This document shows positions 47,516 to 59,200 of a stretch of 64,000 bases of DNA, piece after piece. Under the pieces are notes generated by a model that was not told the DNA's origin, searched no databases, and was given only the letters and a program-made list of their open reading frames with translations. Origin of the DNA: Verrucomicrobiales bacterium (GTDB lineage: Bacteria; Verrucomicrobiota; Verrucomicrobiia; Limisphaerales; UBA9464); NCBI GenBank assembly GCA_027488845.1, contig JAIYBC010000033.1, positions 62,001 through 126,000 on the forward strand. The letters run 5' to 3'. Each line of letters opens with the position of its first letter. The first letter of the stretch is position 1. Made by a program: the position numbers and the translations under genes.

Positions 47516-48150
47516 CAGCGATGGCAGGTGGAGCAGCTGATACCGGGCTGGACCTTCCAGTCATGGACGGCCTTCTTGCCGTCGAACTCGCCGCTCCAGT
47601 CGAGCTGGGTCACCAGTTCGTTGGGCCGGATGTGCTTCTCAGGTTGGCGATGGCATTCCAGGCAGAATCCCATCGAAAGCGGCTTGTCATGGTGCACCTC
47701 GTCCATCTTCTGGACCTCGCCATGGCACTTCACACAGGAAATGCCGCGGTTCACGTGCACCGAGTGGTTGAAATAGACGTAGTCCGGCGTCTTGTGGATC
47801 TGGACCCACGGGATGGGCTTGCCGGTGGCGTAGGACTCGCGGACCAACGACAGCTTCGGGGAATCCTTGGCCACCATGGAATGGCAGCGCATGCAGGTCT
47901 CCGAGGAGGGGATGTTGGAGAACCACGACTTGTCGACGTCGCTATGGCAATAGCGGCAATCGAGCCCCAACTGGCCGGCATGGATGGCGTGGGAGAACGC
48001 CACCGGCTGCTTGGGTTGGTATCCCACCCGCGTGTACTTCGGGGTGAAATAGTACGTGATCCCGGCGAGGATCGTCGGGACCAGCACGGCGGCCGCGACC
48101 CCCACCATGGCGGGGAGCTTGTTCGTCCACTTCGGGAAAATGTCCGACAT
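47515..48150 (-). CDS. actA: Alternative complex III pentahaem cytochrome ActA
   Basis: First gene of the respiratory operon; a 211-residue pentahaem cytochrome c. One N-terminal membrane anchor (MVGVAAAVLVPTILAGITYYF) precedes five CxxCH sites: 65-69 (CRYCH), 86-90 (CMRCH), 139-143 (CVKCH), 163-167 (CLECH) and 206-210 (CSTCH). Further His residues (SHAIHAG, NHSVHVN) suit bis-His ligation. It takes electrons from the ActB FeS chain and passes them to ActE. Its TGA overlaps the actB ATG by one base. The promoter must lie in the 301-bp gap upstream, next to two palindromes. Confidence 0.95.
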   Translation of the reverse strand: MSDIFPKWTNKLPAMVGVAAAVLVPTILAGITYYFTPKYTRVGYQPKQPVAFSHAIHAGQLGLDCRYCHSDVDKSWFSNIPSSETCMRCHSMVAKDSPKLSLVRESYATGKPIPWVQIHKTPDYVYFNHSVHVNRGISCVKCHGEVQKMDEVHHDKPLSMGFCLECHRQPEKHIRPNELVTQLDWSGEFDGKKAVHDWKVQPGISCSTCHR

Positions 48151-48451
48151 CAGTCCGCTTTCTCGAGCCCAGACAGAAAGGCGATCCTATCGCCCTCCAC
48201 ACTTCCCGGCTCTGGATTAGATTTCCTGTTCACCGCTAAACTGGTTGCAACCCATCGCTCGACGCAAGCGCACAGGCGCCGGCCGGCAATTGAATTCCGA
48301 GCCCTGATCCGTCGGATCAGCATTCCGACCCGCGTCGGACCCGGGAACTCATCGGTCGCAACCGAGCCGGGATTGAATCATTCCATTCTCCTCCGGTGCA
48401 AGCCCCCGCTAAGTAAGCGCAACCGGGCATCAATCCCGCGAATGCGACGGG
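48151..48451 (-). promoter_or_regulatory. 301-bp control region ahead of the act-cco operon
   Basis: No gene is supported. The stretch is AT-richer than its surroundings and contains GGTTGCAACC (48243-48252, perfect 10-bp palindrome), a near copy GGTCGCAACC about 110 bp away, and CTGATCCGTCGGATCAG (48304-48320, 17-bp perfect palindrome with a single central base). A TCTAAT hexamer on the minus strand near 48220 could be a -10 element, but its -35 is weak. This is the likely promoter and operator region of the respiratory operon. Confidence 0.55.
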
Positions 48452-52003
<3,552 letters not shown>

Positions 52004-52138
52004 CACGGCTAGGTTTGCGGCAATTGGTGCCGTGGCAAGCCCAGGGAGACGCGGGCTGCGGGCCTGGAGCGTCCGCAACTCGCGGCTTGCCTCCTTCCTC
52101 TTCCCCTGCATTGTGGATCCTCGAAAACCATCGTTCCC

Positions 52139-52453
52139 ATGAAAGCCATCCTCCCCATCCTCACGGTCCTCCTCACCGCAACCACCGCCGCCTTCGCCGC
52201 GGATGCCGAGACCACGCTCACCGGCGAGGGCAAGTGCCTGAAGTGCGCCCTCAAGAAGGCCGACAAGTGCCAGAACGTCCTCGAGGTGAAGAAGGACGAC
52301 AAGATCACGCTGTACAAGCTCGTCGGGGACGTCTCGACCAAGTTCCACGGCGAACTCTGCGGTGAGAACAAGAAGATCACCGTGACCGGCAAGGTGGAGA
52401 AGAAGGGCGAGACCCCGGAATTCGCCGTCTCCAAGATCGAGCTGGCGAAGTGA
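52139..52453 (+). CDS. Small secreted Cys-containing protein (DUF6370-like)
   Basis: Exported protein of 104 residues with a signal peptide (ILPILTVLLTATTAAFAADA). The mature part has CLKCALKKADKCQNVLEV and a fourth Cys in HGELCGENKKITVTGKVEKKG. This matches a small family annotated as DUF6370 in related bacteria, to my recollection. The Cys pattern suggests disulfides or a metal site. The beta-rich C-terminus resembles OB-like folds. It is divergent from the hybrid kinase (135 bp) and ends in a strong terminator, so it is probably monocistronic. Confidence 0.82.
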   Translation: MKAILPILTVLLTATTAAFAADAETTLTGEGKCLKCALKKADKCQNVLEVKKDDKITLYKLVGDVSTKFHGELCGENKKITVTGKVEKKGETPEFAVSKIELAK

Positions 52454-52481
52454 CCTGACGCCGACCTCCGGTCGTTCCGAC

Positions 52482-52520
52482 GCCGCCTGGGACCCTGTGG
52501 ACCGGGCGGCTTCTCGTTTC
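52482..52520 (+). terminator. Intrinsic terminator after the small secreted protein gene
   Basis: Stem GCCGCCTGG/CCGGGCGGC (9 bp with one U-G pair, 52482-52490 and 52502-52510) with an 11-nt loop, followed by TTCTCGTTTC. It begins 28 bp after the stop codon. Confidence 0.7.
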
Positions 52521-52637
52521 AAGGGGGATGGTCCGACGCACCGACGCGGCACGGCTGGAAGCGGACCGGAGACGTACAGGAATGGAGGGAACAGGACCGG
52601 CGGGAATCCAGACCGGCGGGGTTTGAATCTGCGGGAT

Positions 52638-52711
52638 TGGTTGGCCGACATGGATTCGAACCATGACTAAGGGCTCCAAAGACCCCTGTGCTGCCATTAC
52701 ACCATCGGCCA
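52638..52711 (-). tRNA. tRNA-Gln (anticodon TTG)
   Basis: On the minus strand the acceptor arms TGGCCGA and TCGGCCA pair over 7 bp, with discriminator A and an encoded CCA. The anticodon loop is CTTTGGA on a GGGGT/GCCCT stem, giving anticodon TTG for CAA Gln codons. The T arm ends with GGTTCGAATCC. The length is 74 nt with CCA. It stands alone between the DUF6370-like gene and cdd. Confidence 0.95.
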
Positions 52712-52807
52712 AGGACGAAGAAACGCTACGGATCGGACCGTGCGTCGGGAAGTGATTTCTCCCGATCCGCGGACCACGCTCGAAACCGACCCCAAAAGGA
52801 GTTTCCC

Positions 52808-53242
52808 ATGAACGCTACCGACCCGCTCACGGCCGAGGAACAGGACCGGTTGGCCGCCGCGGCCGCCGCGGCCGCACTGAACGCCTACGCCCCCTACTCC
52901 CGGTTCCGGGTGGGGGCGGCGGTACTCGACGCGGATGGCCGGCTGCACACCGGCTGCAACGTCGAGAACGCCAGCTACGGCCTCTGTCTTTGCGCGGAAC
53001 GGAACGCGCTTTCGACAGCCTTGGCCACCGGGGCACGTCGGTTCCGGGGGATCGGCGTCGCCTGCATCGACGCCGCTCCCGGGTTGGGTGCGGAAGGTCG
53101 GTCACCCTGCGGCGCCTGCCGCCAATGGATGGTGGAACTCGCCCCGGACGCCGAGGTCGTCATCGCCGGAGGAGATGGTCGCCAACCGCTGTCGGTTTGG
53201 CCTGTCATGGCGCTGCTGCCGAACGCCTTCCGGCTGACCTGA
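52808..53242 (+). CDS. cdd: Cytidine deaminase
   Basis: Pyrimidine salvage enzyme of 144 residues that deaminates cytidine and deoxycytidine to uridine forms in the cytoplasm. The zinc site is complete: Cys62-Ala-Glu64 (LCAERNAL) with the proton-shuttling Glu64, and Cys101/Cys104 in PCGACRQ. The substrate stretch YAPYSRFRVGAAV and GCNVENASYG are the homotetrameric CDA hallmarks. AAGGAG lies 6-7 bp before the ATG at 52808, a strong ribosome site that sets the start. It converges with rnc across 32 bp. Confidence 0.96.
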   Translation: MNATDPLTAEEQDRLAAAAAAAALNAYAPYSRFRVGAAVLDADGRLHTGCNVENASYGLCLCAERNALSTALATGARRFRGIGVACIDAAPGLGAEGRSPCGACRQWMVELAPDAEVVIAGGDGRQPLSVWPVMALLPNAFRLT

Positions 53243-53274
53243 AACCCCAGCGGCCCCGCCTCCGACGGCGCGGG

Positions 53275-53976
53275 TCAGCCCTTGGCGCCGTCGCGGAGCT
53301 TCTTGAGGGCCAGCAACGCGGCATGGCTCTCCGCGGCCTTCTTGCTGCGGCCCTCGCCACGGGCCAACTCCACCTGGTTGTGGAAGACGGCGCAGCGGAA
53401 GACGCGGTTGTGGTCCGGACCTTCCGACGAGAGGAGTTCGTACTGCGGGGCCTCGGGCGACTTGGCCTGGAGCAGCTCCTGCAACTCGCCCTTGGGGTTG
53501 TCCAGGCTGGGAGGCTCGATGAGGTCCGCACCGCTTTCCCGGAACAGCCGCAACACCAGGTCGCGTGCGACCTCGAAACCACCGTCCAGGTGCACCGCCC
53601 CGACCACGGCCTCGAAGGCGTCGGCCAGGGTCGAACTCCGCGTCCGCCCTCCGGAGGAATCCTCGCCCCGGCTCAACAGGACCCGCCGACCCAGCTCCAG
53701 CCGACGCGCCTGGGCCGCGAGGGAGGTGCGGTTGACCAGCTGGGCACGGGCCTGGGTCAGGGGACCTTCCCCCAGCGTCGGGAACCGCGCATAGAGCTCG
53801 CCGGTGACCACCAGTTGGATCACCGCGTCGCCGAGGAACTCCAGCCGCTGGTTGTGGTTCTGAAGCCCGTTGCCCTCCTGGGCGAGCGAGGGATGTGTCA
53901 GCGCCAGGGTGAGGAGCGCCGGATCGCGGAAGGTATAGCCGATGACGGCTTCTAGGTCGGAATGGGGTGACGCCAT
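53275..53976 (-). CDS. rnc: Ribonuclease III
   Basis: Double-strand-specific endoribonuclease of 233 residues that processes rRNA and mRNA. The signature NQRLEFLGDAV holds Glu46 and Asp50; the second acidic pair is Asp119/Glu122 in LADAFEAVVGA. A linker leads to a C-terminal double-stranded RNA-binding domain (about 155-230) with GELQELLQAKSPEAPQYEL and GRSKKAAESHAALLALKKL. The length is standard for a bacterial RNase III. It lies 66 bp downstream of an unknown gene on the same strand; the gap holds a 6-bp hairpin (54001-54018). Confidence 0.96.
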   Translation of the reverse strand: MASPHSDLEAVIGYTFRDPALLTLALTHPSLAQEGNGLQNHNQRLEFLGDAVIQLVVTGELYARFPTLGEGPLTQARAQLVNRTSLAAQARRLELGRRVLLSRGEDSSGGRTRSSTLADAFEAVVGAVHLDGGFEVARDLVLRLFRESGADLIEPPSLDNPKGELQELLQAKSPEAPQYELLSSEGPDHNRVFRCAVFHNQVELARGEGRSKKAAESHAALLALKKLRDGAKG

Positions 53977-54000
53977 GGATTCGTCAGATCCCTTGCGGAA

Positions 54001-54018
54001 GGCCGCACATCGGCGGCC
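54001..54018 (-). terminator. Short hairpin ahead of rnc
   Basis: GGCCGC/GCGGCC with a 6-nt loop, 25 bp beyond the stop of the unknown gene. There is no U-tract, so it could be a weak terminator or an mRNA-processing structure for rnc. Confidence 0.3.
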
Positions 54019-54042
54019 CTCGGCGAAGGACCCGTCTCGGGT

Positions 54043-54648
54043 TCAGACAGGGGCGAGGGTCGGTATGTCGCTGGGGGGATTGAAGGGTTCCTCGGTCGGG
54101 ACGGCCGGGGTCCCGACCACCGGCTCGGGGACCTCGGCGGCAGGCAGGCCATGTTCCAGGAGATGGGCCACGTCATGTTGGACCTGCTCGAGCTGCTCCA
54201 GCTGGAGGTCGGGGTCCACGATGGTGAACAGGTCGCCGGACTTCGGATGCTCGTAGAGGAACACCCTTCGGCCCGAATCGCGGGACTGCCCCTTCACCCG
54301 CAGGATCCGCTTCCGTTCGAGCATCACCGCCAGGATGTAGGTCGCCGCGGCGTGACGTTCGTCCCGGTTCTCGATCAGCTTCCGCAGCAGGGATTCGGCA
54401 TCGTCCTTCCGGATCGCCTCGGGCGGCACCGGCGGCGGCGCCTCGTAGGTGCCCTTCCAATGGGAGACGATTCCAGGCCGCGAGAGGATCTCGCCGCCGG
54501 ACTCACGGAACGCCTGGGCGCAGAGGTCGATCCGTTCGAAACCGGACTTCGTGTCCCGGAGAACGGTGTGGTAGGTCTCGCCGTCCGTGAACTGCCGTCC
54601 GGAGACCTGGCAGGCATGGGCGCGGGACTGGATGTGCCACTCGATCAT
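54043..54648 (-). CDS. Conserved hypothetical protein with N-terminal Cys motif
   Basis: Soluble protein of 201 residues that I cannot assign to a function. The start is placed at the ATG at 54648, giving MIEWHIQSRAHACQVSGRQF. The N-terminal 45 residues look like a small binding module (C-x2-SG-x2-F-x2-GE) with a second Cys in RIDLCAQAF. A helical central part follows (DDAESLLRKLIENRDERHAAATYILAVMLERKRIL, seen in pieces), then a beta hairpin (RRVFLYEHPKSGDLFTIVDP) and a Pro-rich C-terminus. It lies 60 bp downstream of the ECF sigma gene on the same strand and 66 bp upstream of rnc. Confidence 0.72.
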   Translation of the reverse strand: MIEWHIQSRAHACQVSGRQFTDGETYHTVLRDTKSGFERIDLCAQAFRESGGEILSRPGIVSHWKGTYEAPPPVPPEAIRKDDAESLLRKLIENRDERHAAATYILAVMLERKRILRVKGQSRDSGRRVFLYEHPKSGDLFTIVDPDLQLEQLEQVQHDVAHLLEHGLPAAEVPEPVVGTPAVPTEEPFNPPSDIPTLAPV

Positions 54649-54708
54649 TGCGATGGATCGCGAGTATTGGCCGGCATCCGGACGTAGCAACAGGCTTTTG
54701 AGGCGGGA

Positions 54709-56082
54709 TCAGTGCGCGGTGCCGACCCGCTCGATCTCCGCCATCCGCTCCTCGCTGCTGATCTGTTGGACCGACCCGTCCACCAGGACATAGACGCGGG
54801 TCCAGCTTCCATCGGGCCTCGGCTCGGCCTGCCGTTCCCGGAAGAGGATCATCTGCGGTTCCGCCTCCGAAATCGCCCTGGGTTGGGGGAAGAACTCGAA
54901 CTGGTCGAGCGGGATGCCATTGGGAAGCACGCCGCCGTTGAGATACTGGGAAAGCGACTCCAGCGTGGTTGGGAAGGACTCCTGGTCGTTGGCATACAGC
55001 CGCGCGGCCAATCCGAGGGTCTTCGCCGCATTCACCCTCGAGATGAGGCGGGCGTTGTATTGGGCCATCAACGCGACGACATCGGTGTCGGCCGGCACCA
55101 CCGGTTCCGGCTCGGGTGCGACGACGGCCTGCCGGGCCTTGGCGGCCTTGAGTTCACGGGTGAGCTCGGCCACCCGGGCACGCAGCCGAAGGACCTCGGC
55201 GTCCGAGGCCACCACGGTCGGGGCGGCCGAGGAACGGGGGTTGGCGGCCTGCATTTCGGCGATCTGCCGTCCCAGTCCGGCGTTGGCCTCCTCCAACCGG
55301 GACACGGCAACGGATTGCCACAGGGCGGCACCGCCGAGGGCGCCTGTGATGGCGAGGAACGCGGGGGTCTTCATGGAAAGGATCCAGGCCGCGGCGCCGG
55401 CCGTGCCGGCCGCGGCCCCGGAGGTGGCGATGATGCCCGCGGGAGCCAGTCCCTGAAGCACCCACGCGGGAACCGCCTCGGCACCCGCCAACTCAAGGGC
55501 CGCCGCGACCGTGCCGACACCCACCGCAATGCCGTGGGCACGGAAATGGTCGCGGAGCTTCTCGACGGCCCGGGACACCCGCTTCTGCGCGGCATCCTCG
55601 CCCACTCCCAAGGATTCGCCGACCTCGCTGTGGCTCCGACCCCGGAAGTACCGGAGCAGCACGGCCTCACGGTCGGGATCCGGCAACGCAAGCAGGGCGT
55701 CGTCCACCAGGGATTCGAGCGACTCCACCAACCGCGCCTCCGCACCTCCGTCGTCGGCGTGGCCGCCGTCACCGCCGGCGAGGCTCATCGCGAGCCTTTC
55801 CCGCCGGACACGGCGGACGTTGCTCCGGACGAGGTTGCCCGCGGCGTGACAGGCCGCGCGATGCAGCCACCCGGCCACGGCCGTGCCCTCCGGCAAGGCC
55901 CGGGCCTTGCGGGCGAGGTCGACGAACACGGACTGGGCCACGTCGCGGGCGAGTTCTCCGTCGCCGGTGATGCGTCGCGCCGTCCCCCAGACCAAGGGCA
56001 GATGCCGGGTCATCAACTCGGCGAAGGCCGACTCGTCCCCATCTCGCCCATACCTCCGGACCAGGTTTGCGTCGTCGTTCAT
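54709..56082 (-). CDS. ECF sigma factor fused to a membrane segment and C-terminal domain
   Basis: Sigma-70 family protein of 457 residues. Residues 1-183 are a complete ECF sigma: region 2 (AFAELMTRHLPLVWGTARRI, ARDVAQSVFVDLARKA) and region 4 (LALPDPDREAVLLRYFRGRSHSEVGESLGVGEDAAQKRVSRA in order). After that comes a 70-residue hydrophobic zone (about 187-259) with one or two membrane helices, a coiled-coil stretch (about 261-320) and a C-terminal domain (about 335-457). The C-terminal domain contains YNARLISRVNAAKTLGLAARLYANDQ and a pilin-like LPNGIPLDQFEFF. No separate anti-sigma gene is adjacent. Similar extended ECF proteins are known in Verrucomicrobia. It diverges from the giant secreted protein gene. 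Confidence 0.88.
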   Translation of the reverse strand: MNDDANLVRRYGRDGDESAFAELMTRHLPLVWGTARRITGDGELARDVAQSVFVDLARKARALPEGTAVAGWLHRAACHAAGNLVRSNVRRVRRERLAMSLAGGDGGHADDGGAEARLVESLESLVDDALLALPDPDREAVLLRYFRGRSHSEVGESLGVGEDAAQKRVSRAVEKLRDHFRAHGIAVGVGTVAAALELAGAEAVPAWVLQGLAPAGIIATSGAAAGTAGAAAWILSMKTPAFLAITGALGGAALWQSVAVSRLEEANAGLGRQIAEMQAANPRSSAAPTVVASDAEVLRLRARVAELTRELKAAKARQAVVAPEPEPVVPADTDVVALMAQYNARLISRVNAAKTLGLAARLYANDQESFPTTLESLSQYLNGGVLPNGIPLDQFEFFPQPRAISEAEPQMILFRERQAEPRPDGSWTRVYVLVDGSVQQISSEERMAEIERVGTAH

Positions 56083-56176
56083 GGTGGTTTTTGACGGAAT
56101 ACACCCGCCGACCCCGATTTCCGACATCCGTCCTCCGTTCCCGATTTCCGGACCCGGCACCGCGTCCGTCCATCCG

Positions 56177-56192
56177 TACGTAGGCCTACGTA
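56177..56192. promoter_or_regulatory. Perfect 16-bp palindrome TACGTAGGCCTACGTA
   Basis: Lies in the 181-bp gap between the divergent ECF sigma and giant protein genes, 95 bp from one start and 72 bp from the other. Two smaller perfect inverted repeats follow: GCAGGACCTGC (56206-56216) and TGCGAGCCTCGCA (56214-56226). Symmetry and position suggest a dimeric regulator site. Confidence 0.55.
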
Positions 56193-56263
56193 TTCACCCA
56201 CAGCGGCAGGACCTGCGAGCCTCGCAACCGATGAACTGGCTACCTCATAGACGGGATGCAGAC

Positions 56264-59200
56264 ATGGGCAATGGATTTCCCGGCCGGCTGATGCGGCTTT
56301 TCTGGGCGTTCCTTGGTCTCGCCCTGTCCGGTGCCCTCCACGCGGGCCCAGGACCCGGGGGCCTGACCCTGATTGCCCAACCCTCGGGCAGAACCGTCGG
56401 CGTCGGCGACCAGTTCAGCACCTATGCCCAGGCGACGGGTGCCCTTGGATTCCGATGGTACAAGAACGACGAACTCCATTCCGAAGGACCAGGAGGCTAC
56501 GCCTTCCTCGCCTTCTACTCCGCGGTCACCAACACCGGCGACTACTACGCCGTCTTCACCAACAGCACCGCATCCGTCACCAGCCAGGTGGCCCGGCTCG
56601 TGGTCATCCCGCCGGGCCCGCCGCTGTTCCTCCAGGAGCCCCAGAGCGTCCGGGTCCGCGACGACGAGACGGCGATCCTGACCGGCCAGGCCTTCGCCTC
56701 CGGCGGCACCTTGTCCTACCGGTGGCTGCGGTTCGGGACCAACTACCCTCCGGGATTCAACTCGACCCTGTTCCTGACCGCCGCCAACCCGGACCGGGTT
56801 GGCGAGTTCCAGATGGTCGCCACAGCAACTCCCGGCGGCAGCAGCACCAGCCGCGTGGTCACCGTTTCCATCCGGCCCGGCCAGCCCCCGGTGATCGGCG
56901 GTCAGCCCGCTTCGATCCGGGTTCCCCTCGGCAGCCGCACCAACCTCGACGCCGTCATCACCGAGGGGGACAACCCGGTGACCCTGACCTGGCATCGCGG
57001 CTCGAACATCGTGCAACTGGTCCAGAATCAGACCCTCTTCCTCCCGCAGACGAACTCCTACTTCCTGAATGGCGTCTCCAGCGACACCGCCGGTGACTAC
57101 TGGCTCATCGCCTCCAACCGCTTCGGTGCGGTGACGAGCTCCATCGCCCACGTCTCGTTCATCTCACCCCGTAGCGAGATCCTGACCAACCTCGTGGACG
57201 CCGTGGTCGGCTTCGGCCAGTACCACGCGGTCAACCTCACCAACGGCCTCGCCTACTTCGACAACTCGTTCCAAACCGAGATCGCCCACACCCTCGCCCT
57301 GCGACCCTCGTTGAGCCTGCCGCCGTTCCCCCAGACAACCGCCTGGCATCTCCACCTCTCCCCGAGCAACGTGTTCCACGCCGTGGCGGCCACGGGAGGC
57401 AGCCCGGTCACCGGCACCTGGGGCCATGTCCCGGGAACCGCGGGCTTCGCCGGTTTCTTCCTCACCAACCATCCGTCCACCGGCGCCGTCACCCGCCTGG
57501 AGGTCTTCAGCAACGGCACCTACGGCGCCTCGGCGTCGGCCCGGATCAACGGTGCCGACGTCTCCGGCTCCGAGTCCGGTTCGGTGCTCGTCTTCGGCCC
57601 GCCACGCCCGATCACCGCCGTCTTCACCGCCGCCATCCGCGTCACCAACGTCTTCAGCCTCTCCTGGTACAAGGACGGTTCGCCGCTCTCGGTGAACGGC
57701 TTCAACGGCAAGTATTCCTCCACCGCCGTCCGCCAGGCGCCGTTCGAAGCCGGCATCACCAACTACCTGTACCGCTTCGCCGTCAGCAACGTCGCCATCA
57801 CCGACCTCGGACGCTACCGCTTCGCCATCCAGGACTTCGGCAACGGCCTGCCGGGGGACGTCCAGTTCGGCGCGGAAGCCGAACTCCGCTTCCGCGGTCC
57901 CGCCGCGACCAACGCGCCCGCGGTCGTCGCCGCACGCGAGATCCGTTCCAACGGTTCCGACTCGGTCGCCGCCGCCGCCCTCTCGCCGGACGGCTCCATG
58001 GTGCTGGCCAGCCAGTCGACCACGTTCGGCTCCGGCGGCAACACCACGGTCCGGGTGACCTCGTACGATCCGACCGGCCGGACCAACTGGCAGACCGGCG
58101 CCAACGGCACCACCGCGGTGCTCCCCACCGGCGACGGTGGCGCCTTCATCGCCGGCTCGGAGGGCTCCACCGAGCGCGCCTGGTTCCTGCGGCGGGTCGC
58201 TCCCTCGACCAACGTCGTCAACGGCGCCACCAACGTCGTGGTGACCAATGTCTGGGCCCAGCGGCTCTACGGACCGGGGCCCACCGACTTCCAGATCAAT
58301 CCCCAGCCCTGGCGGGCCAACGTCCGCGGCCTCGCCGCGGTCGCCGACGGATTGCTCGTCGCGGGCCAGTTCAGCGGCGGACAGCGCTTCGGTGCCGTCG
58401 TGGTCACCAACGGCGCCATCGCCAACTTCAACATCATGGGTGGCGGGGTGGTCCTCACCAACTCGACCGGTGACCTCTTCTCCGACGTGGCCGACCTCTA
58501 CGTCGCCAAGTACGGATTCGACGGACGCCTCCTCTGGGCCCGCAGCTACGGGAACACCAACGCCGAAGTGCTGAATGCGTTCGTGGTCGACGCCTCCGGC
58601 AACCTCGTCCTCGGCGGCGCCTTCAAGGGCCTCTTCCGGGCAGGCACGGTCTCCGCCTCCAGCCAGGCCATCACCAATTCCAGCACCGTCACCACGGCGA
58701 CCGAGGGCTTCGTCCTGAAGCTCGACCGTGACGGCAATCCCCTCTGGATGCAGCCCGTCGGCGGACGCACCCGCACGGCGAACCTCCTGACGACGAGCCG
58801 GGTCGCCGCGCTCGCCACCGCGCCGGACGGCCGGATCTACTACGCGGCCAACCGCAACGAGGAGGTCCCCACCTCGCTGCGCCCCGGCCAGGTCACCGCC
58901 CCGCGCCACATCGGCCAACTCAGCGCCACCGGTGAGCCGGTCTGGTCCCGCGACCTCCGCTCCGGGATGGCCACGGCCGACAGCGGATCGCGGATCGCCG
59001 CCGACGCCGAAGGCAACCTCCTGCTGGCGGAACGCATGGGAGCCTTCCCCCGCCTGGACCTGGTGGCCGGCATCGCCGAGGCGGACCTGCGTGGTTTCCC
59101 AGGCGCCGCCGTGGAATCGGGCACCGCCCTGGCCAAGTTCTCCCCCGACGGCGAACTGCTGTGGGTCCGGTCGCTCGACACCCGCGTCTCCTACACCGAC

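Noticed and set aside
44195-47776. Nearly 1200-codon open frame on the plus strand opposite actB
   Set aside because: It mirrors the strongly supported ActB frame; in GC-rich DNA the antisense frame often lacks stops. The translation is low-complexity with no domain.
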